Part shown: piece by piece, positions 50,216 through 59,350 of the stretch
Numbering within the stretch: position 1 is the stretch's first letter
Layout: each line of letters opens with the position of its first letter
Assembly: GCF_003432485.1 (NCBI RefSeq)
Contig: NZ_QVNQ01000005.1
Span: 186,001 to 250,000, forward strand
DNA from: Actinomadura spongiicola
GTDB taxonomy: Bacteria; Actinomycetota; Actinomycetes; Streptosporangiales; Streptosporangiaceae
Length of the DNA stretch: 64,000 bases
Direction: 5' to 3'
The notes under the pieces: generated by a model
Told to the model about the DNA's origin: nothing
Databases searched by the model: none
Seen by the model: the letters and a program-made list of their open reading frames with translations, nothing else
Translations under genes and position numbers: made by a program

Positions 50216-52099
50216 ATGGGCGCCTACACGGCCGCGTACGAACGCAGCATCGCCGATCCGACCCGCTTCTGGGGCCTGGCGGCTCGGGACGTCCGCTGGC
50301 TCGTCCCACCGGACCGTGTCCTGGACGACGGCGCCCCGCCGTTCTACCGCTGGTTCACCGGCGGCGAGCTCAACACCTGCGACAACGCGCTGGATCGGCA
50401 TGTCGAGGAGGGCCGCGGCGACCAGCCCGCGCTGATCTACGACAGCCCGGTCACCGGGACCGTCCGGTCCTACACCTACCGCGAGCTGACCGAAATCGTC
50501 GCCCGGTTCGCGGGGGCGCTGCGGGCGCAGGGCGTCGACCGCGGCGACCGTGTCGTCATCTACCTGCCGATGGTGCCCGAGGCGGTCATCGCGATGCTCG
50601 CGTGCGCGCGGCTCGGCGCCGTGCACTCGGTCGTGTTCGGCGGGTTCGCGGCCCCGGAACTCGCCGTCCGCATCGACGACGCCCGCCCCAAGGCGGTCGT
50701 GTCGGCGTCCTGCGGCATCGAGGCGGGCCGGGTCGTCCCCTACAAGCCGCTGCTGGACCGGGCCCTCGACCTCGCCAAGCACAAGGTGGAGCGGTGCGTC
50801 ATCCGGCAGCGTGAGCAGCTGCACGCCGACCTCGTCCGGCCCCGCGACGTGGAGTGGGACGAGGCCGTCGCCGCCGCCGAACCCGCCGAGTGCGTGCCCG
50901 CCGCAGCCACCGACCCGCTGTACATCCTGTACACGTCGGGGACGACCGGGCGGCCGAAGGGCGTCGTCCGCGACAACGGCGGCCACGCGGTGGCGCTGCG
51001 CTGGTCGATGGAGAACGTCTTCGGTGTCGGGCCAGGCGACGTGTTCTGGGCCGCGTCGGACGTGGGATGGGTCGTCGGGCACTCCTACATCGTCTACGCG
51101 CCGCTGCTCACCGGCTGCACGACCGTCCTGTACGAGGGCAAACCCGTCGGGACCCCGGACGCGGGCGCGTTCTGGCGGGTCGCCGCGCAGCACCGGGTCA
51201 AGGCCCTGTTCACCGCGCCGACCGCGATCCGCGCCATCAAGAAGGAGGATCCGGAGGGCGCGCTGCTCGCCGGGTACGACCTGTCGGCGCTCGACACGCT
51301 GTTCCTGGCCGGGGAGCGCCTGGACCCGGGCACCTACCGGTGGGCGGCGCGCGTCCTGGACCGCCCGGTCATCGACCACTGGTGGCAGACGGAGACGGGC
51401 TGGCCGATCGCGGCGAACCTGCGCGGGCTGGAACCGATGCCGGTCAAGCCGGGGTCGCCGTCGGTGCCGGTCCCCGGCTACGCCGTGCGGATCCTCGGCC
51501 CGGACGGCGCCCCTCTCCCGCCCGGCGAGGACGGCGACATCGCCCTGCGCCTGCCGCTGCCGCCCGGCACGCTCCCGACGCTCTGGCAGGACGACGAACG
51601 GTTCGTCGAGTCGTACCTGACCAAGCATCCGGGCCACTACCTCACCGGCGACGGCGGCCACGTCGACGAGGACGGCTACGTCTGGGTGATGGGCCGCACC
51701 GACGACGTGATCAACGTGGCCGGGCACCGGCTGTCCACCGGGACGATGGAGGAGGTCATCGCCTCCCACCCGGCCGTCGCCGAGTGCGCGGTCATCGGCG
51801 TCGAGGACCCGCTCAAGGGGCAGGTGCCGCGCGGCCTGGTCGTCCTGAAGAACGGTGTCCTGGCCGAGCCGGGCGAGGTGTGCGCGGAACTGGTCGCCAT
51901 GGTCCGCGACCAGGTCGGACCCGTCGCGGCGCTGAAGGAGGTCACGGTCGTCCCGGCACTGCCGAAGACCCGCTCCGGCAAGATCCTGCGCGGCGTGATG
52001 CGCGGCATCGCCGACGGGCGGGAGGTCTCCGCCCCCTCCACGATCGAGGACATGACCGTCCTGGACGCCCTCCGTCCCGTCCTACGCGCCGACGACTAG
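50216..52099 (+). CDS. prpE: Propionyl-CoA synthetase (acetyl-CoA-synthetase family)
   Basis: This 627-residue adenylate-forming enzyme activates propionate (or acetate) to the CoA ester. It has the N-terminal ACAS domain (RFWGLAARDVRWLVPP), the P-loop-like YILYTSGTTGRPKGV, HWWQTETGWP and the C-terminal catalytic Lys in PKTRSGKILRG. That Lys is the residue that sirtuins deacetylate in this family, and a sirtuin gene lies at 61775. The start has GGGAGG. PrpE rather than Acs is suggested by the NTCDNALDRHVEEGRGDQ segment. The assignment is good but substrate choice is inferred. Confidence 0.9.
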   Translation: MGAYTAAYERSIADPTRFWGLAARDVRWLVPPDRVLDDGAPPFYRWFTGGELNTCDNALDRHVEEGRGDQPALIYDSPVTGTVRSYTYRELTEIVARFAGALRAQGVDRGDRVVIYLPMVPEAVIAMLACARLGAVHSVVFGGFAAPELAVRIDDARPKAVVSASCGIEAGRVVPYKPLLDRALDLAKHKVERCVIRQREQLHADLVRPRDVEWDEAVAAAEPAECVPAAATDPLYILYTSGTTGRPKGVVRDNGGHAVALRWSMENVFGVGPGDVFWAASDVGWVVGHSYIVYAPLLTGCTTVLYEGKPVGTPDAGAFWRVAAQHRVKALFTAPTAIRAIKKEDPEGALLAGYDLSALDTLFLAGERLDPGTYRWAARVLDRPVIDHWWQTETGWPIAANLRGLEPMPVKPGSPSVPVPGYAVRILGPDGAPLPPGEDGDIALRLPLPPGTLPTLWQDDERFVESYLTKHPGHYLTGDGGHVDEDGYVWVMGRTDDVINVAGHRLSTGTMEEVIASHPAVAECAVIGVEDPLKGQVPRGLVVLKNGVLAEPGEVCAELVAMVRDQVGPVAALKEVTVVPALPKTRSGKILRGVMRGIADGREVSAPSTIEDMTVLDALRPVLRADD

Positions 52100-52398
52100 G
52101 CCCCGGGCGGTCTCGGGCGGGGCGGGCCTCGATGGACGATCCGTTTGGGCCAGCACAGCGCCACCAAGAGCACGCCCACGGCCGCGATGCAGATCTGCAG
52201 CAGCGTCTCCCATAGGCTCCAGCCGTCGCCCGTCAGGCCGAACACCTGCGCGAGCCCCGTGCCGGCGAACGCCGCGACGATGCCGACCGCGATCGTGCAC
52301 CAGACCGGCATGGTCTCCCGTCCCGGCGTGAACAGCCGCCCCAGCACCCCGACCGCCGCGCCGAGGACGACGGCCGCGGCGAGCCCCCCGATGGTCAT
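52096..52398 (-). CDS. GlsB/YeaQ/YmgE-family membrane protein
   Basis: This 100-residue protein has three hydrophobic helices (about 4-20, 31-52 and 66-83) with the Gly-rich pattern of the transglycosylase-associated/GlsB stress family, and a Pro/Arg-rich tail. Its stop overlaps the prpE stop on the other strand by three bases, a tight convergent end without terminator. Function in stress tolerance is only family knowledge. Confidence 0.8.
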   Translation of the reverse strand: MTIGGLAAAVVLGAAVGVLGRLFTPGRETMPVWCTIAVGIVAAFAGTGLAQVFGLTGDGWSLWETLLQICIAAVGVLLVALCWPKRIVHRGPPRPRPPGA

Positions 52399-52480
52399 GC
52401 GCGCTCCTCGAAGTCCCAGGCCACGGTGAAGGCCCGGTCACGGGACGCCCTACCCTCCTCCGGGCGGGCGACACGGGAGG

Positions 52481-53473
52481 TCAGCGGACGACCAGCGTGC
52501 GGCGCCCCCGGGCGACCAGTTCGCCGATGACGGGGGCGCCGGGGATCTCCCCCGCGACCAGCAGGCCGCCGGAGACCTGCGCGTCGGCCAGCAGCAGCCG
52601 CTCCTCCTCGGAGATCCGGCGGAAGTCGGTGTGCGGCGACACCCACGCAAGGTTGCGGCGGGTGCCGACCGGGACGAAACCGTCCCGGACCGCGGTGCGG
52701 GCGCCGTCCAGGTACGGGACTGCGGTGGCGTCCACGACGGCCGTGACGCCGCTCGCCCGGGCGAGCTTGTAGAGGTGGCCGAGCAAGCCGAACCCGGTGA
52801 CGTCGGTGGCGCAGACTATGCCGCGTTCCAAAGCCGCCACTCCCGCGGCGGCGTTGAGCGCCGTCATCGTGTCCACCGCGTGCGCGAACACCTGGCCGGT
52901 GGCCTTGTGGCGGGCGTTGAGGACCCCGACGCCGAGCGGCTTGGTCAGCGACAGCGGAACGCCGGGACGTCCGCCGTCCAGGCGCAGCAGCCGGTCGGGG
53001 TCGGCGACACCGGTCACGGCCATGCCGTACTTCGGCTCGGGGTCGTCCACGCTGTGCCCGCCGGCGATCGCGCAGCCCGCGAGGGCCGCCGCGTCCCGGC
53101 CGCCGCGCAACACCTCACGGGCCAGTTCGGCGGGCAGCGCGTCGCGGGGCCAGCCGAGCAGGTTCAGCGCCATCAGCGGCTCCCCGCCGATCGCGTAGAC
53201 GTCGGAGAGCGCGTTGGCGGCGGCTATGCGGCCCCAGTCGTAGGCGTCGTCGACGACGGGAGTGGAGAAGTCGGCGGTGGACACCACCGCCCGACCGCCC
53301 TCGACGCGCAGGACGGCGGCGTCGTCCCCGTCAGTACCCCCGGCGAGGAGGGCGTCGTCGCCGCCGGTGAGCCCGGCCACCATCCGCTCCAGCTCCGCCG
53401 GTGGGATCTTGCTCGCGCAGCCGGCGCCGTGAGCGTACTGCGTGAGGCGGGCGACGGGGGCGAGGCGTGTCAC
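52481..53473 (-). CDS. selD: Selenide, water dikinase
   Basis: This 330-residue enzyme makes selenophosphate from selenide and ATP. It has the catalytic Cys and Lys in HGAGCASKIPP (second Cys of some homologues is Ser), the ATP/Mg-binding GGTDGDDAAVL and TADFSTPVVDD, and the GVATDVTGFGLLGHL-like segment (CATDVTGFGLLGHL). The GTG at 53473 lies seven bases after a TTAAAT box on its strand with no ribosome site, so the message looks leaderless. It is divergent from tRNA-Sec. Confidence 0.94.
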   Translation of the reverse strand: MTRLAPVARLTQYAHGAGCASKIPPAELERMVAGLTGGDDALLAGGTDGDDAAVLRVEGGRAVVSTADFSTPVVDDAYDWGRIAAANALSDVYAIGGEPLMALNLLGWPRDALPAELAREVLRGGRDAAALAGCAIAGGHSVDDPEPKYGMAVTGVADPDRLLRLDGGRPGVPLSLTKPLGVGVLNARHKATGQVFAHAVDTMTALNAAAGVAALERGIVCATDVTGFGLLGHLYKLARASGVTAVVDATAVPYLDGARTAVRDGFVPVGTRRNLAWVSPHTDFRRISEEERLLLADAQVSGGLLVAGEIPGAPVIGELVARGRRTLVVR

Positions 53474-53615
53474 TGAAAGATTTAACGCACAACTAACGCA
53501 TATGATCAACAAACGGACAGTACGAGTATGGTCACCGAGGGCGCGCCCCCGTCCCGACCTGCACGAACCTCCCCGCCCCGTCCCGACCGGCCCGTCCCCG
53601 ACTAAGATCATTCGC

Positions 53616-53711
53616 GGAGGCGTGTGAGTGCCTGGTGGCCTCCCCGGCCTTCAAAGCCGACGGTCCCGAGGACCTCGGGACGGCGGGTTCGATTCCCGTA
53701 CGCCTCCGCCA
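53616..53711 (+). tRNA. selC: tRNA-Sec (anticodon TCA)
   Basis: The tRNA is 96 bases long including encoded CCA. It has an 8 bp acceptor stem (GGAGGCGT with ACGCCTCC), discriminator G, and anticodon loop CTTCAAA with TCA at 53651-53653. A long variable arm (GTCCCGAG/CTCGGGAC) and a T loop TTCGATT are present. The extended acceptor and large variable arm are selenocysteine-specific. It lies between divergent selD and fdhD, 50 bases before fdhD. Confidence 0.96.
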
Positions 53712-53761
53712 CCGGCACCCGGGAGGCCGCCACGCTGCGGTTTCCGGGTACGGTGACCGTT

Positions 53762-54574
53762 ATGGGGCGGATCACCGTGCGCAGGCCCGTGCTGCGGCTG
53801 AGCACATCCGGGGCGGGGGGACGCAGGCCCGACACGCTCGCGGTGGAGGAGCCGCTGGAGATCCGCGTCGCGGGCAAGCCGCTCACCATCACCATGCGCA
53901 CGCCGGGCAACGACTTCGACCTGGTCGCCGGGTTCCTGGCCGCCGAGGGCGTGATCGCGGGCCCGGACGACCTGGCGACGATGCGGTACTGCGCCGACAC
54001 CACGGAGCAGAACACCCTCGACGTGGTCCTCGCGCCCGGGGTGACACCCCCGGACGACTCGATGACCAGGGCGTTCACCACGACGAGCGCGTGCGGGGTG
54101 TGCGGGAAGTCGAGCATCGAGGCGCTGCGCGCCGACCGGCCGTACGACGTGGCCCGCGACCCCCTCCGGGTGACGCCGGAACTGCTGGCCGCGCTGCCGG
54201 AGCGGCTCCGCGAGGCGCAGCGGGTCTTCGACCGGACGGGCGGGCTGCACGCCGCCGGGCTGTTCGACTCCGACGGGCGGCTGCTCGCGCTCCGGGAGGA
54301 CGTCGGCCGCCACAACGCGGTCGACAAGGTGATCGGCTGGGCGCTGCGCGGGGGACGGCTGCCGCTCGCCGGGACCGTGCTGCTGGTGAGCGGGCGCGCG
54401 TCGTTCGAGCTGACGCAGAAGGCCATGGCGGCGGGCGTCCCGGTGCTCGCGGCGGTGTCGGCGCCGTCGTCGCTGGCCGTGGAGCTGGCCGAGGACGCGG
54501 GCATGACGCTCGTCGGGTTCCTGCGCGGCGAGACCATGAACGTCTACGCGGGAGCAGACCGCCTCACCGCGTGA
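53762..54574 (+). CDS. fdhD: Formate dehydrogenase accessory sulfurtransferase
   Basis: This 270-residue protein transfers sulfur to the molybdenum cofactor of formate dehydrogenase. It has the Cys loop TTSACGVCGKSSIEAL and the nucleotide/Moco-binding segment EDVGRHNAVDKVIGWAL. No formate dehydrogenase gene is in the window, but tRNA-Sec and selD next to fdhD suggest the missing partner is a selenocysteine FdhA. The ATG at 53762 gives the normal start. Confidence 0.94.
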   Translation: MGRITVRRPVLRLSTSGAGGRRPDTLAVEEPLEIRVAGKPLTITMRTPGNDFDLVAGFLAAEGVIAGPDDLATMRYCADTTEQNTLDVVLAPGVTPPDDSMTRAFTTTSACGVCGKSSIEALRADRPYDVARDPLRVTPELLAALPERLREAQRVFDRTGGLHAAGLFDSDGRLLALREDVGRHNAVDKVIGWALRGGRLPLAGTVLLVSGRASFELTQKAMAAGVPVLAAVSAPSSLAVELAEDAGMTLVGFLRGETMNVYAGADRLTA

Positions 54575-54624
54575 GCACCGTCCTCCCGGGTACCCGTAGA
54601 GTGATCATCGGGAGGCGGTGGAGC

Positions 54625-56238
54625 ATGGCGGACGCCGTGATCGTCGGCGCGGGGCACAACGGGCTCGTCGCGGCCAACCTGCTGGCCGACGCGGGCTGGG
54701 ACGTGGAGGTCCTGGAGGCGCAACCGGAACCGGGCGGGGCGGTGCGCAGCGACCGGGGCGTGCACCCCGACTTCGTCAGCGACCTGTGCAGCGCGTTCTA
54801 CCCGCTCGGCGTCGCGTCCCCGGCGATACGGGCCCTCGACCTCGAACGGCACGGGCTGCGCTGGCGGCACGCGCCCGCCGTCCTCGCGCATCCGCTGCCC
54901 GACGGGCGCTGCGCCGTCCTCGAACGCGACCCGGACGCGACGGCCGCCGGGCTCGACGCGCTCGGCGCGGGCGACGGCGAGGCGTGGCTGCGGCTGTGCC
55001 GGGCGTGGGACGCGATGGGCGAGGAACTCGTGCGCGCCCTGCTCGGCCCGTTCCCGCCCGTCCGGGCCGCGGTGCCGCTGGCGGTGTCGGCGCGCCGCGC
55101 GGGCGGGCTCCGCGTCGCGCGGGACCTGCTGGCGCCCGTGCGCACCCTCGGCGAAGGCGAGTTCGACCACCCGGGCGGCCCGCTGCTGCTCGCGGGATCG
55201 GCCCTGCACACCGACATGTTCCCCGAGACCACGGCGGGATCGGTGTTCGGCTGGCTCCTCGCCATGCTCGGGCATCGGCACGGCTGGCCGGTCCCCGAGG
55301 GCGGCGCGGGCGCGTTGACGGCGGCGCTGGTGCGGCGGCTGGAGTCCCGGGGCGGGCGCGTCCGCTGCGGCGTCCCCGTCGCGTCGGTCGTCGTCCGCGA
55401 CGGTCGCGCGCTCGGCGTCCGGACCGCGGACGGCGAGGCCGTCCGGGCCGTCAAGGCGGTGCTGGCAGACGTGTCCGCGCCCGCGCTCTACGGCGGCCTC
55501 GTCGGCTGGGACGACCTCCCCGGCACGCTCCGCGCGGACATGCGGCGCTTCCACTGGGACCACGCCACCTTCAAGGTCGACTGGGCGCTGTCCGGCCCGA
55601 TCCCCTGGACGTCGCCCGGCGCGGCACGGGCCGGGACCGTCCACCTCTCCCCCGGCCTGGACGCCATGACCGTGTACAGCGCCGAACTCGCCACCGGCCG
55701 CCTCCCCTCCGAGCCGTTCACGATCCTCGGCCAGATGACGACCGCCGACCCCGCCCGCTCGCCCGCCGGCACGGAATCGGTGTGGGCGTACACGCACGTC
55801 CCGCAGCGTGTGAAGGGCGACGCGGGCCCCGACGGCCTCACCGGCGCCTGGGACGAACGGGAACGGGACGCCATGGCCGCCCGCCTGGAGAACACCGTCG
55901 AAGTCCTCGCCCCCGGCTTCCGCTCCCTCATCCTCAACCGGCGCGTCACCGCGCCCCCCGACTTCCGCGAGCACAACGCGAGCCTCCCGAACGGCGCCCT
56001 CAACGGCGGGACCGCGATGCTCCACCAGCAGTTCGTGTTCCGGCCCGTCCCCGGCCTCGGCCGCCCCGAGACACCCATCGCGCGGCTGTACCTGGCGTCC
56101 GCGTCCGCCCACCCCGGCGGCGGCGTCCACGGCGCCTGCGGCGCCAACGCCGCCCGCGCGGCCCTCGCCCACGCGTCCCCCACCGGCCGCCTCCTCACCC
56201 CGGCCCTGAACGCCCTGGCCCGCCTCCTCGCCCCATGA
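54625..56238 (+). CDS. FAD-dependent oxidoreductase, phytoene-desaturase-like
   Basis: This 537-residue protein has the Rossmann start ADAVIVGAGHNGLVAANLLA and the FAD Glu segment VEVLEAQPEPGGAVRS. Family C-terminal motifs (LYLASASAHPGGGVHGACGANAA) of the CrtI/NAD(P)-FAD group are present. There is no carotenoid cluster, so it is one of the many actinobacterial members with unknown substrate. GGGAGG precedes the ATG. It follows fdhD by 50 bases. Confidence 0.88.
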   Translation: MADAVIVGAGHNGLVAANLLADAGWDVEVLEAQPEPGGAVRSDRGVHPDFVSDLCSAFYPLGVASPAIRALDLERHGLRWRHAPAVLAHPLPDGRCAVLERDPDATAAGLDALGAGDGEAWLRLCRAWDAMGEELVRALLGPFPPVRAAVPLAVSARRAGGLRVARDLLAPVRTLGEGEFDHPGGPLLLAGSALHTDMFPETTAGSVFGWLLAMLGHRHGWPVPEGGAGALTAALVRRLESRGGRVRCGVPVASVVVRDGRALGVRTADGEAVRAVKAVLADVSAPALYGGLVGWDDLPGTLRADMRRFHWDHATFKVDWALSGPIPWTSPGAARAGTVHLSPGLDAMTVYSAELATGRLPSEPFTILGQMTTADPARSPAGTESVWAYTHVPQRVKGDAGPDGLTGAWDERERDAMAARLENTVEVLAPGFRSLILNRRVTAPPDFREHNASLPNGALNGGTAMLHQQFVFRPVPGLGRPETPIARLYLASASAHPGGGVHGACGANAARAALAHASPTGRLLTPALNALARLLAP

Positions 56239-56377
56239 CCTCGCCACGCGACCACATTTCGGACCCGCACTGAAACGGTTTACCGCCACGGGGTTTCCTC
56301 CGCGCCCCGAACGTGCGACCTTGACAGGACAGGACAGACCCTGCGGCAGGGTCCGGAACGGTACCGGAGCGTGAGGC

Positions 56378-56812
56378 ATGCGGATTCGCGACATCCTGCG
56401 GAAGAAGGGAGCGGCGGTGGCCACGGTGCGACCCGAGGCCACCGTGCGGCAACTGCTCGCCATCCTGGCCGAGCACAACATCGGAGCGGTGGTGGTCTCG
56501 CCGGACGGCGCGTCGATCTCCGGCATCGTCTCCGAACGGGACGTGGTACGGCGCATGCACGAACGCGGCGCCGTCCTGCTCGACAGCCCCGTCTCCGACA
56601 TCATGACCTCGGAGGTCCGCAGCTGCGGCCCCGCCGACAAGGTGGAGGACCTCCGCCGCACCATGACCGAGCACCGGTTCCGCCACGTCCCCGTCATCGA
56701 GAACGGACGACTCGCCGGAATCGTCAGCATCGGCGACGTCGTCAAGAGCGCCATCGACGAGCTGGAGAGCGAACGCGAACACCTCGTCGGCTACATCCAG
56801 AACGTGCAGTGA
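56378..56812 (+). CDS. CBS-domain protein
   Basis: This 144-residue protein is composed of two CBS motifs (IRDILRKKGAAVATVRPEAT and VSDIMTSEVRSCGPAD), each ending in GIVSERD or GIVSIGD. Such stand-alone pairs bind adenosine nucleotides and often act as energy sensors. An inverted repeat GACCCTG-CGG-CAGGGTC lies upstream after a TTGACA-like element. Confidence 0.9.
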   Translation: MRIRDILRKKGAAVATVRPEATVRQLLAILAEHNIGAVVVSPDGASISGIVSERDVVRRMHERGAVLLDSPVSDIMTSEVRSCGPADKVEDLRRTMTEHRFRHVPVIENGRLAGIVSIGDVVKSAIDELESEREHLVGYIQNVQ

Positions 56813-56825
56813 TTTTTGTATTTTT

Positions 56826-57081
56826 CTCCTCCTTCGGGCCTGGCGGCCCTCCATCGTCGAAAAACACGGTGCGATCGCTGCATCGCTCCGACTCGCCTTG
56901 CGGCTCGCTGCGCGATCAGGTTCTCGCTGTGTTCATGGCAGTGCACTCCTCCTTCGGGCGCTGCGCGCCCTCCATCGTCGTGAACTGCGTGCGATCGCTG
57001 GCATCGCTCCGACTCGCCTTGCGGCTCGCTGCGCGATCAGGTTCTCGCTTCGCTTGAACCTGCCTTCGGACGCGATCGCAG
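56826..57081. repeat. Intergenic repeat, second family (tandem 120 bp units)
   Basis: Two tandem units with a 120-base period start at 56826 and 56946 (both CTCCTCCTTCGGGC). Each contains ATCGCTCCGACTCGCC, then a module ending GATCAGGTTCTCGC. Bases 57024-57081 are the exact reverse complement of 25564-25621. The 20 bases complementary to GCAGCGAGCCGCAAGGCGAG are shared with the dispersed repeat copy B. No gene is seen in 56813-57162. Confidence 0.9.
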
Positions 57082-57162
57082 ACCCTGAGGTTGTTGCGGC
57101 GTTGTTGGGGCGAGCTGGGGTGGGTGCGCCGGGTGGCTCCGCTGGCCAGGGTGGTGGGCCGC

Positions 57163-58626
57163 TCAGACGTATATGGGGAGGTGGCGGGTGTTCGGGGTGG
57201 TCTCGGCGTCGCGGTGGGCCTGGGCCAGGCGTTCGACGGCCGCTCGCAGGGCGGCGGGCGGCAGGACGTAGGGCAGGCGGACATAGTCCTCCAGGACGCC
57301 GTCCACCCCGAACACCGGGCCGGGGACGACCCGGACGCCGCGCCGCTCCGCCCCCTCCGACAGGAGCGTGGCGATCGGCGCGCCGATCCGCGCCCACAGC
57401 GACATGCCGCCCGCGGGCAGCCGGAACTCCCAGGCGGGCAGGAACTCCCGCAGCGCGGCGGCGAGCGCGTCCCGGTTGCGCAGCAGACTCCGCGCCCGTT
57501 CGGCCCGCACCTCCTCCACCCGTGACAGCAACTCCCGGACGATCAACTGGTCCAGCACCGGGCTCGCCATGTCGAACGGCTCGCGCGCCAGCACGATGCG
57601 GCGGGCCAGCGGAGCCGTGGTGCGGATCCAGCCGATGCGGAGCCCGCCCCACAGCAGTTTCGACGCCGAGCCGATGGTGACGACGCGGCCGCCGGAGTCG
57701 AAGGCGGCGAGCGGCGGCTCGCGGGGCGCGTCGAGGTCGTGGGCGAGGTCGGCGAACGTCTCGTCGGTGACGAGGAACGCGTCGGCGCGCCGTCCGGCGT
57801 CGGCGAGCGCTGCCCGGTCGTCGCTCGACATCAGGTGCCCGGTCGGGTTCTGGAAGTCGGGGACGAGATACGCCATCCGGACGGTCGCCTGCCGCATCGC
57901 GGCCGCCGCCTGCTCGACGTCCCAGCCCTCGTTGACCCCGACCGGGACGAGCCGGGCGCCGCGCCGCCGCAGCGCCCCGAGCGCGTGCGGATAGGTCGGG
58001 CGCTCCACCATGACGGCGTCGCCCGGCTCCGCCAGGACGTGCGTCAGCAGCGTGAAAGCGTGCTGCGCGCCGGTGGTGACGACGATCTGGTCCGCGCGGG
58101 TGGGGACGCCACGGGCCGCGTACCCGTCGGCGATGATCTCGCGCAGGCTCGCCAGCCCGGCGGGTTCGTACCCCGGCCCGGAGCTGTAGCGGGGCAGCTC
58201 GGCGACGGCGGCGGCGACGGCCTCGTCGAAGATCGCGGGGGCGCCGGGGGTGGCGCAGCCGAGGTCGATGAACGACGGGTCGTCGGGCGTGGGCTGCGCC
58301 CGTCCGTACCGGCCGCTCGCCGCGGCCTGCGCCTGGGGGGGCGACATCCGCACCGCGGGCAGCGCCGTCCAGCTCCCCGCGCCCTGGCGGCTCTCGACGT
58401 AGCCCTCGTCGCGGAGCCGGTCGTAAGCGGCGGTGACCGTGGTACGGCTGACGCCGAGCGCGGCGGCGAGGTCGCGTTCCGCCGGGAGCCGGGTGCGCAG
58501 CGCGAGGCGCCCGTCCAGCACGAGGGCGCGCACCGACCGGGCGAGCGCCTCGTAGACGGGACGTTCCCGCGGCACGTCCCCCAGCAGCCGGGCCAGATGC
58601 GCGCCGCTCACATACCTCGTGACCAT
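57163..58626 (-). CDS. MocR-type regulator (GntR helix-turn-helix plus aminotransferase domain)
   Basis: This 487-residue protein has an N-terminal GntR winged helix (about 25-90: LPAERDLAAALGVSRTTVTAAYDRL). A full-length fold-type I aminotransferase-like domain follows, with the PLP Lys in TIGSASKLLWGGLRIGW. It is divergent from a YczE-type membrane-protein gene, the arrangement described for YczR-like MocR regulators. It probably controls that gene, perhaps with PLP as effector. Confidence 0.92.
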   Translation of the reverse strand: MVTRYVSGAHLARLLGDVPRERPVYEALARSVRALVLDGRLALRTRLPAERDLAAALGVSRTTVTAAYDRLRDEGYVESRQGAGSWTALPAVRMSPPQAQAAASGRYGRAQPTPDDPSFIDLGCATPGAPAIFDEAVAAAVAELPRYSSGPGYEPAGLASLREIIADGYAARGVPTRADQIVVTTGAQHAFTLLTHVLAEPGDAVMVERPTYPHALGALRRRGARLVPVGVNEGWDVEQAAAAMRQATVRMAYLVPDFQNPTGHLMSSDDRAALADAGRRADAFLVTDETFADLAHDLDAPREPPLAAFDSGGRVVTIGSASKLLWGGLRIGWIRTTAPLARRIVLAREPFDMASPVLDQLIVRELLSRVEEVRAERARSLLRNRDALAAALREFLPAWEFRLPAGGMSLWARIGAPIATLLSEGAERRGVRVVPGPVFGVDGVLEDYVRLPYVLPPAALRAAVERLAQAHRDAETTPNTRHLPIYV

Positions 58627-58645
58627 ACGAGCCACTTTCTCACAT

Positions 58646-58667
58646 TGGCCCTGTAAGTACCAGGCCA
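58646..58667. promoter_or_regulatory. Operator candidate between the MocR and YczE-type genes
   Basis: TGGCCCTG (58646-58653) and CAGGCCA (58661-58667) form an imperfect inverted repeat. A direct repeat CACTTTC at 58633-58639 and 58695-58701 flanks it. MocR proteins often bind such paired direct repeats. Confidence 0.5.
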
Positions 58668-58719
58668 CTCCAGGGCAAGGTGGATCAGGCTTGTCACTTT
58701 CATGGTTTGGAGCGTAACA

Positions 58720-59346
58720 ATGGCCTCGATGGTGCGTCGGCTCGTGCAGCTGTACGTGGGATTGGCCTTGTACGGGCTGGGCATCGCCCTCCAGGTGTCC
58801 TCGAACCTGGGGAACGACCCCTGGGACGTCTTCCACCAGGGGCTTTCCCGGCGTCTCGGCCTGTCCATCGGCGCCTGGATCATCATCGTGGGCGTGCTGG
58901 TGATGGTCGCCTGGATCCCGCTCCGGCAGCGGCCCGGCGTCGGGACGATCAGCAACGTCGTCCTCGTCGGGGTCTTCGCGGACCTGTTCCTCTGGCTGCT
59001 GCCCACCCCGGACGCGCTCGCCGCCCGTTGGACGTTCCTGGTCGCCGCCGTCCTGGTGGGCGGGTTCGCGACCGGGTGCTACATCGGCGCGGGCCTCGGC
59101 CCCGGCCCGCGCGACGGGCTGATGACCGGGCTCGCCGCACGCGGCCATTCCCTCCGCGTCGTCCGCACGGGCATCGAGTTGACCGTGCTGGCCGCCGGGT
59201 GGCTGCTCGGCGGCACCGTCGGCGTCGGAACGGTCCTCTACGCGCTCGCGATCGGGCCGCTGACCCACGTGTTCCTCCCCGCGCTGACGGTCAAGAGGCC
59301 CGAGACCACCGCCACGGAGAACGCCCCGGAACCGGCGGGCGTCTAG
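58720..59346 (+). CDS. YczE/YyaS/YitT-family membrane protein
   Basis: This 208-residue protein has about five transmembrane helices (LVQLYVGLALYGLGIALQVS at the start, with further segments from about 42). The family loop GAGLGPGPRDGLMTGL is present. The ATG at 58720 has GGAG seven bases upstream, and ATG 58702 is an alternative. Function is unknown, but the gene is the typical divergent partner of a YczR/MocR regulator. Confidence 0.85.
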   Translation: MASMVRRLVQLYVGLALYGLGIALQVSSNLGNDPWDVFHQGLSRRLGLSIGAWIIIVGVLVMVAWIPLRQRPGVGTISNVVLVGVFADLFLWLLPTPDALAARWTFLVAAVLVGGFATGCYIGAGLGPGPRDGLMTGLAARGHSLRVVRTGIELTVLAAGWLLGGTVGVGTVLYALAIGPLTHVFLPALTVKRPETTATENAPEPAGV

Positions 59347-59350
59347 CGCG

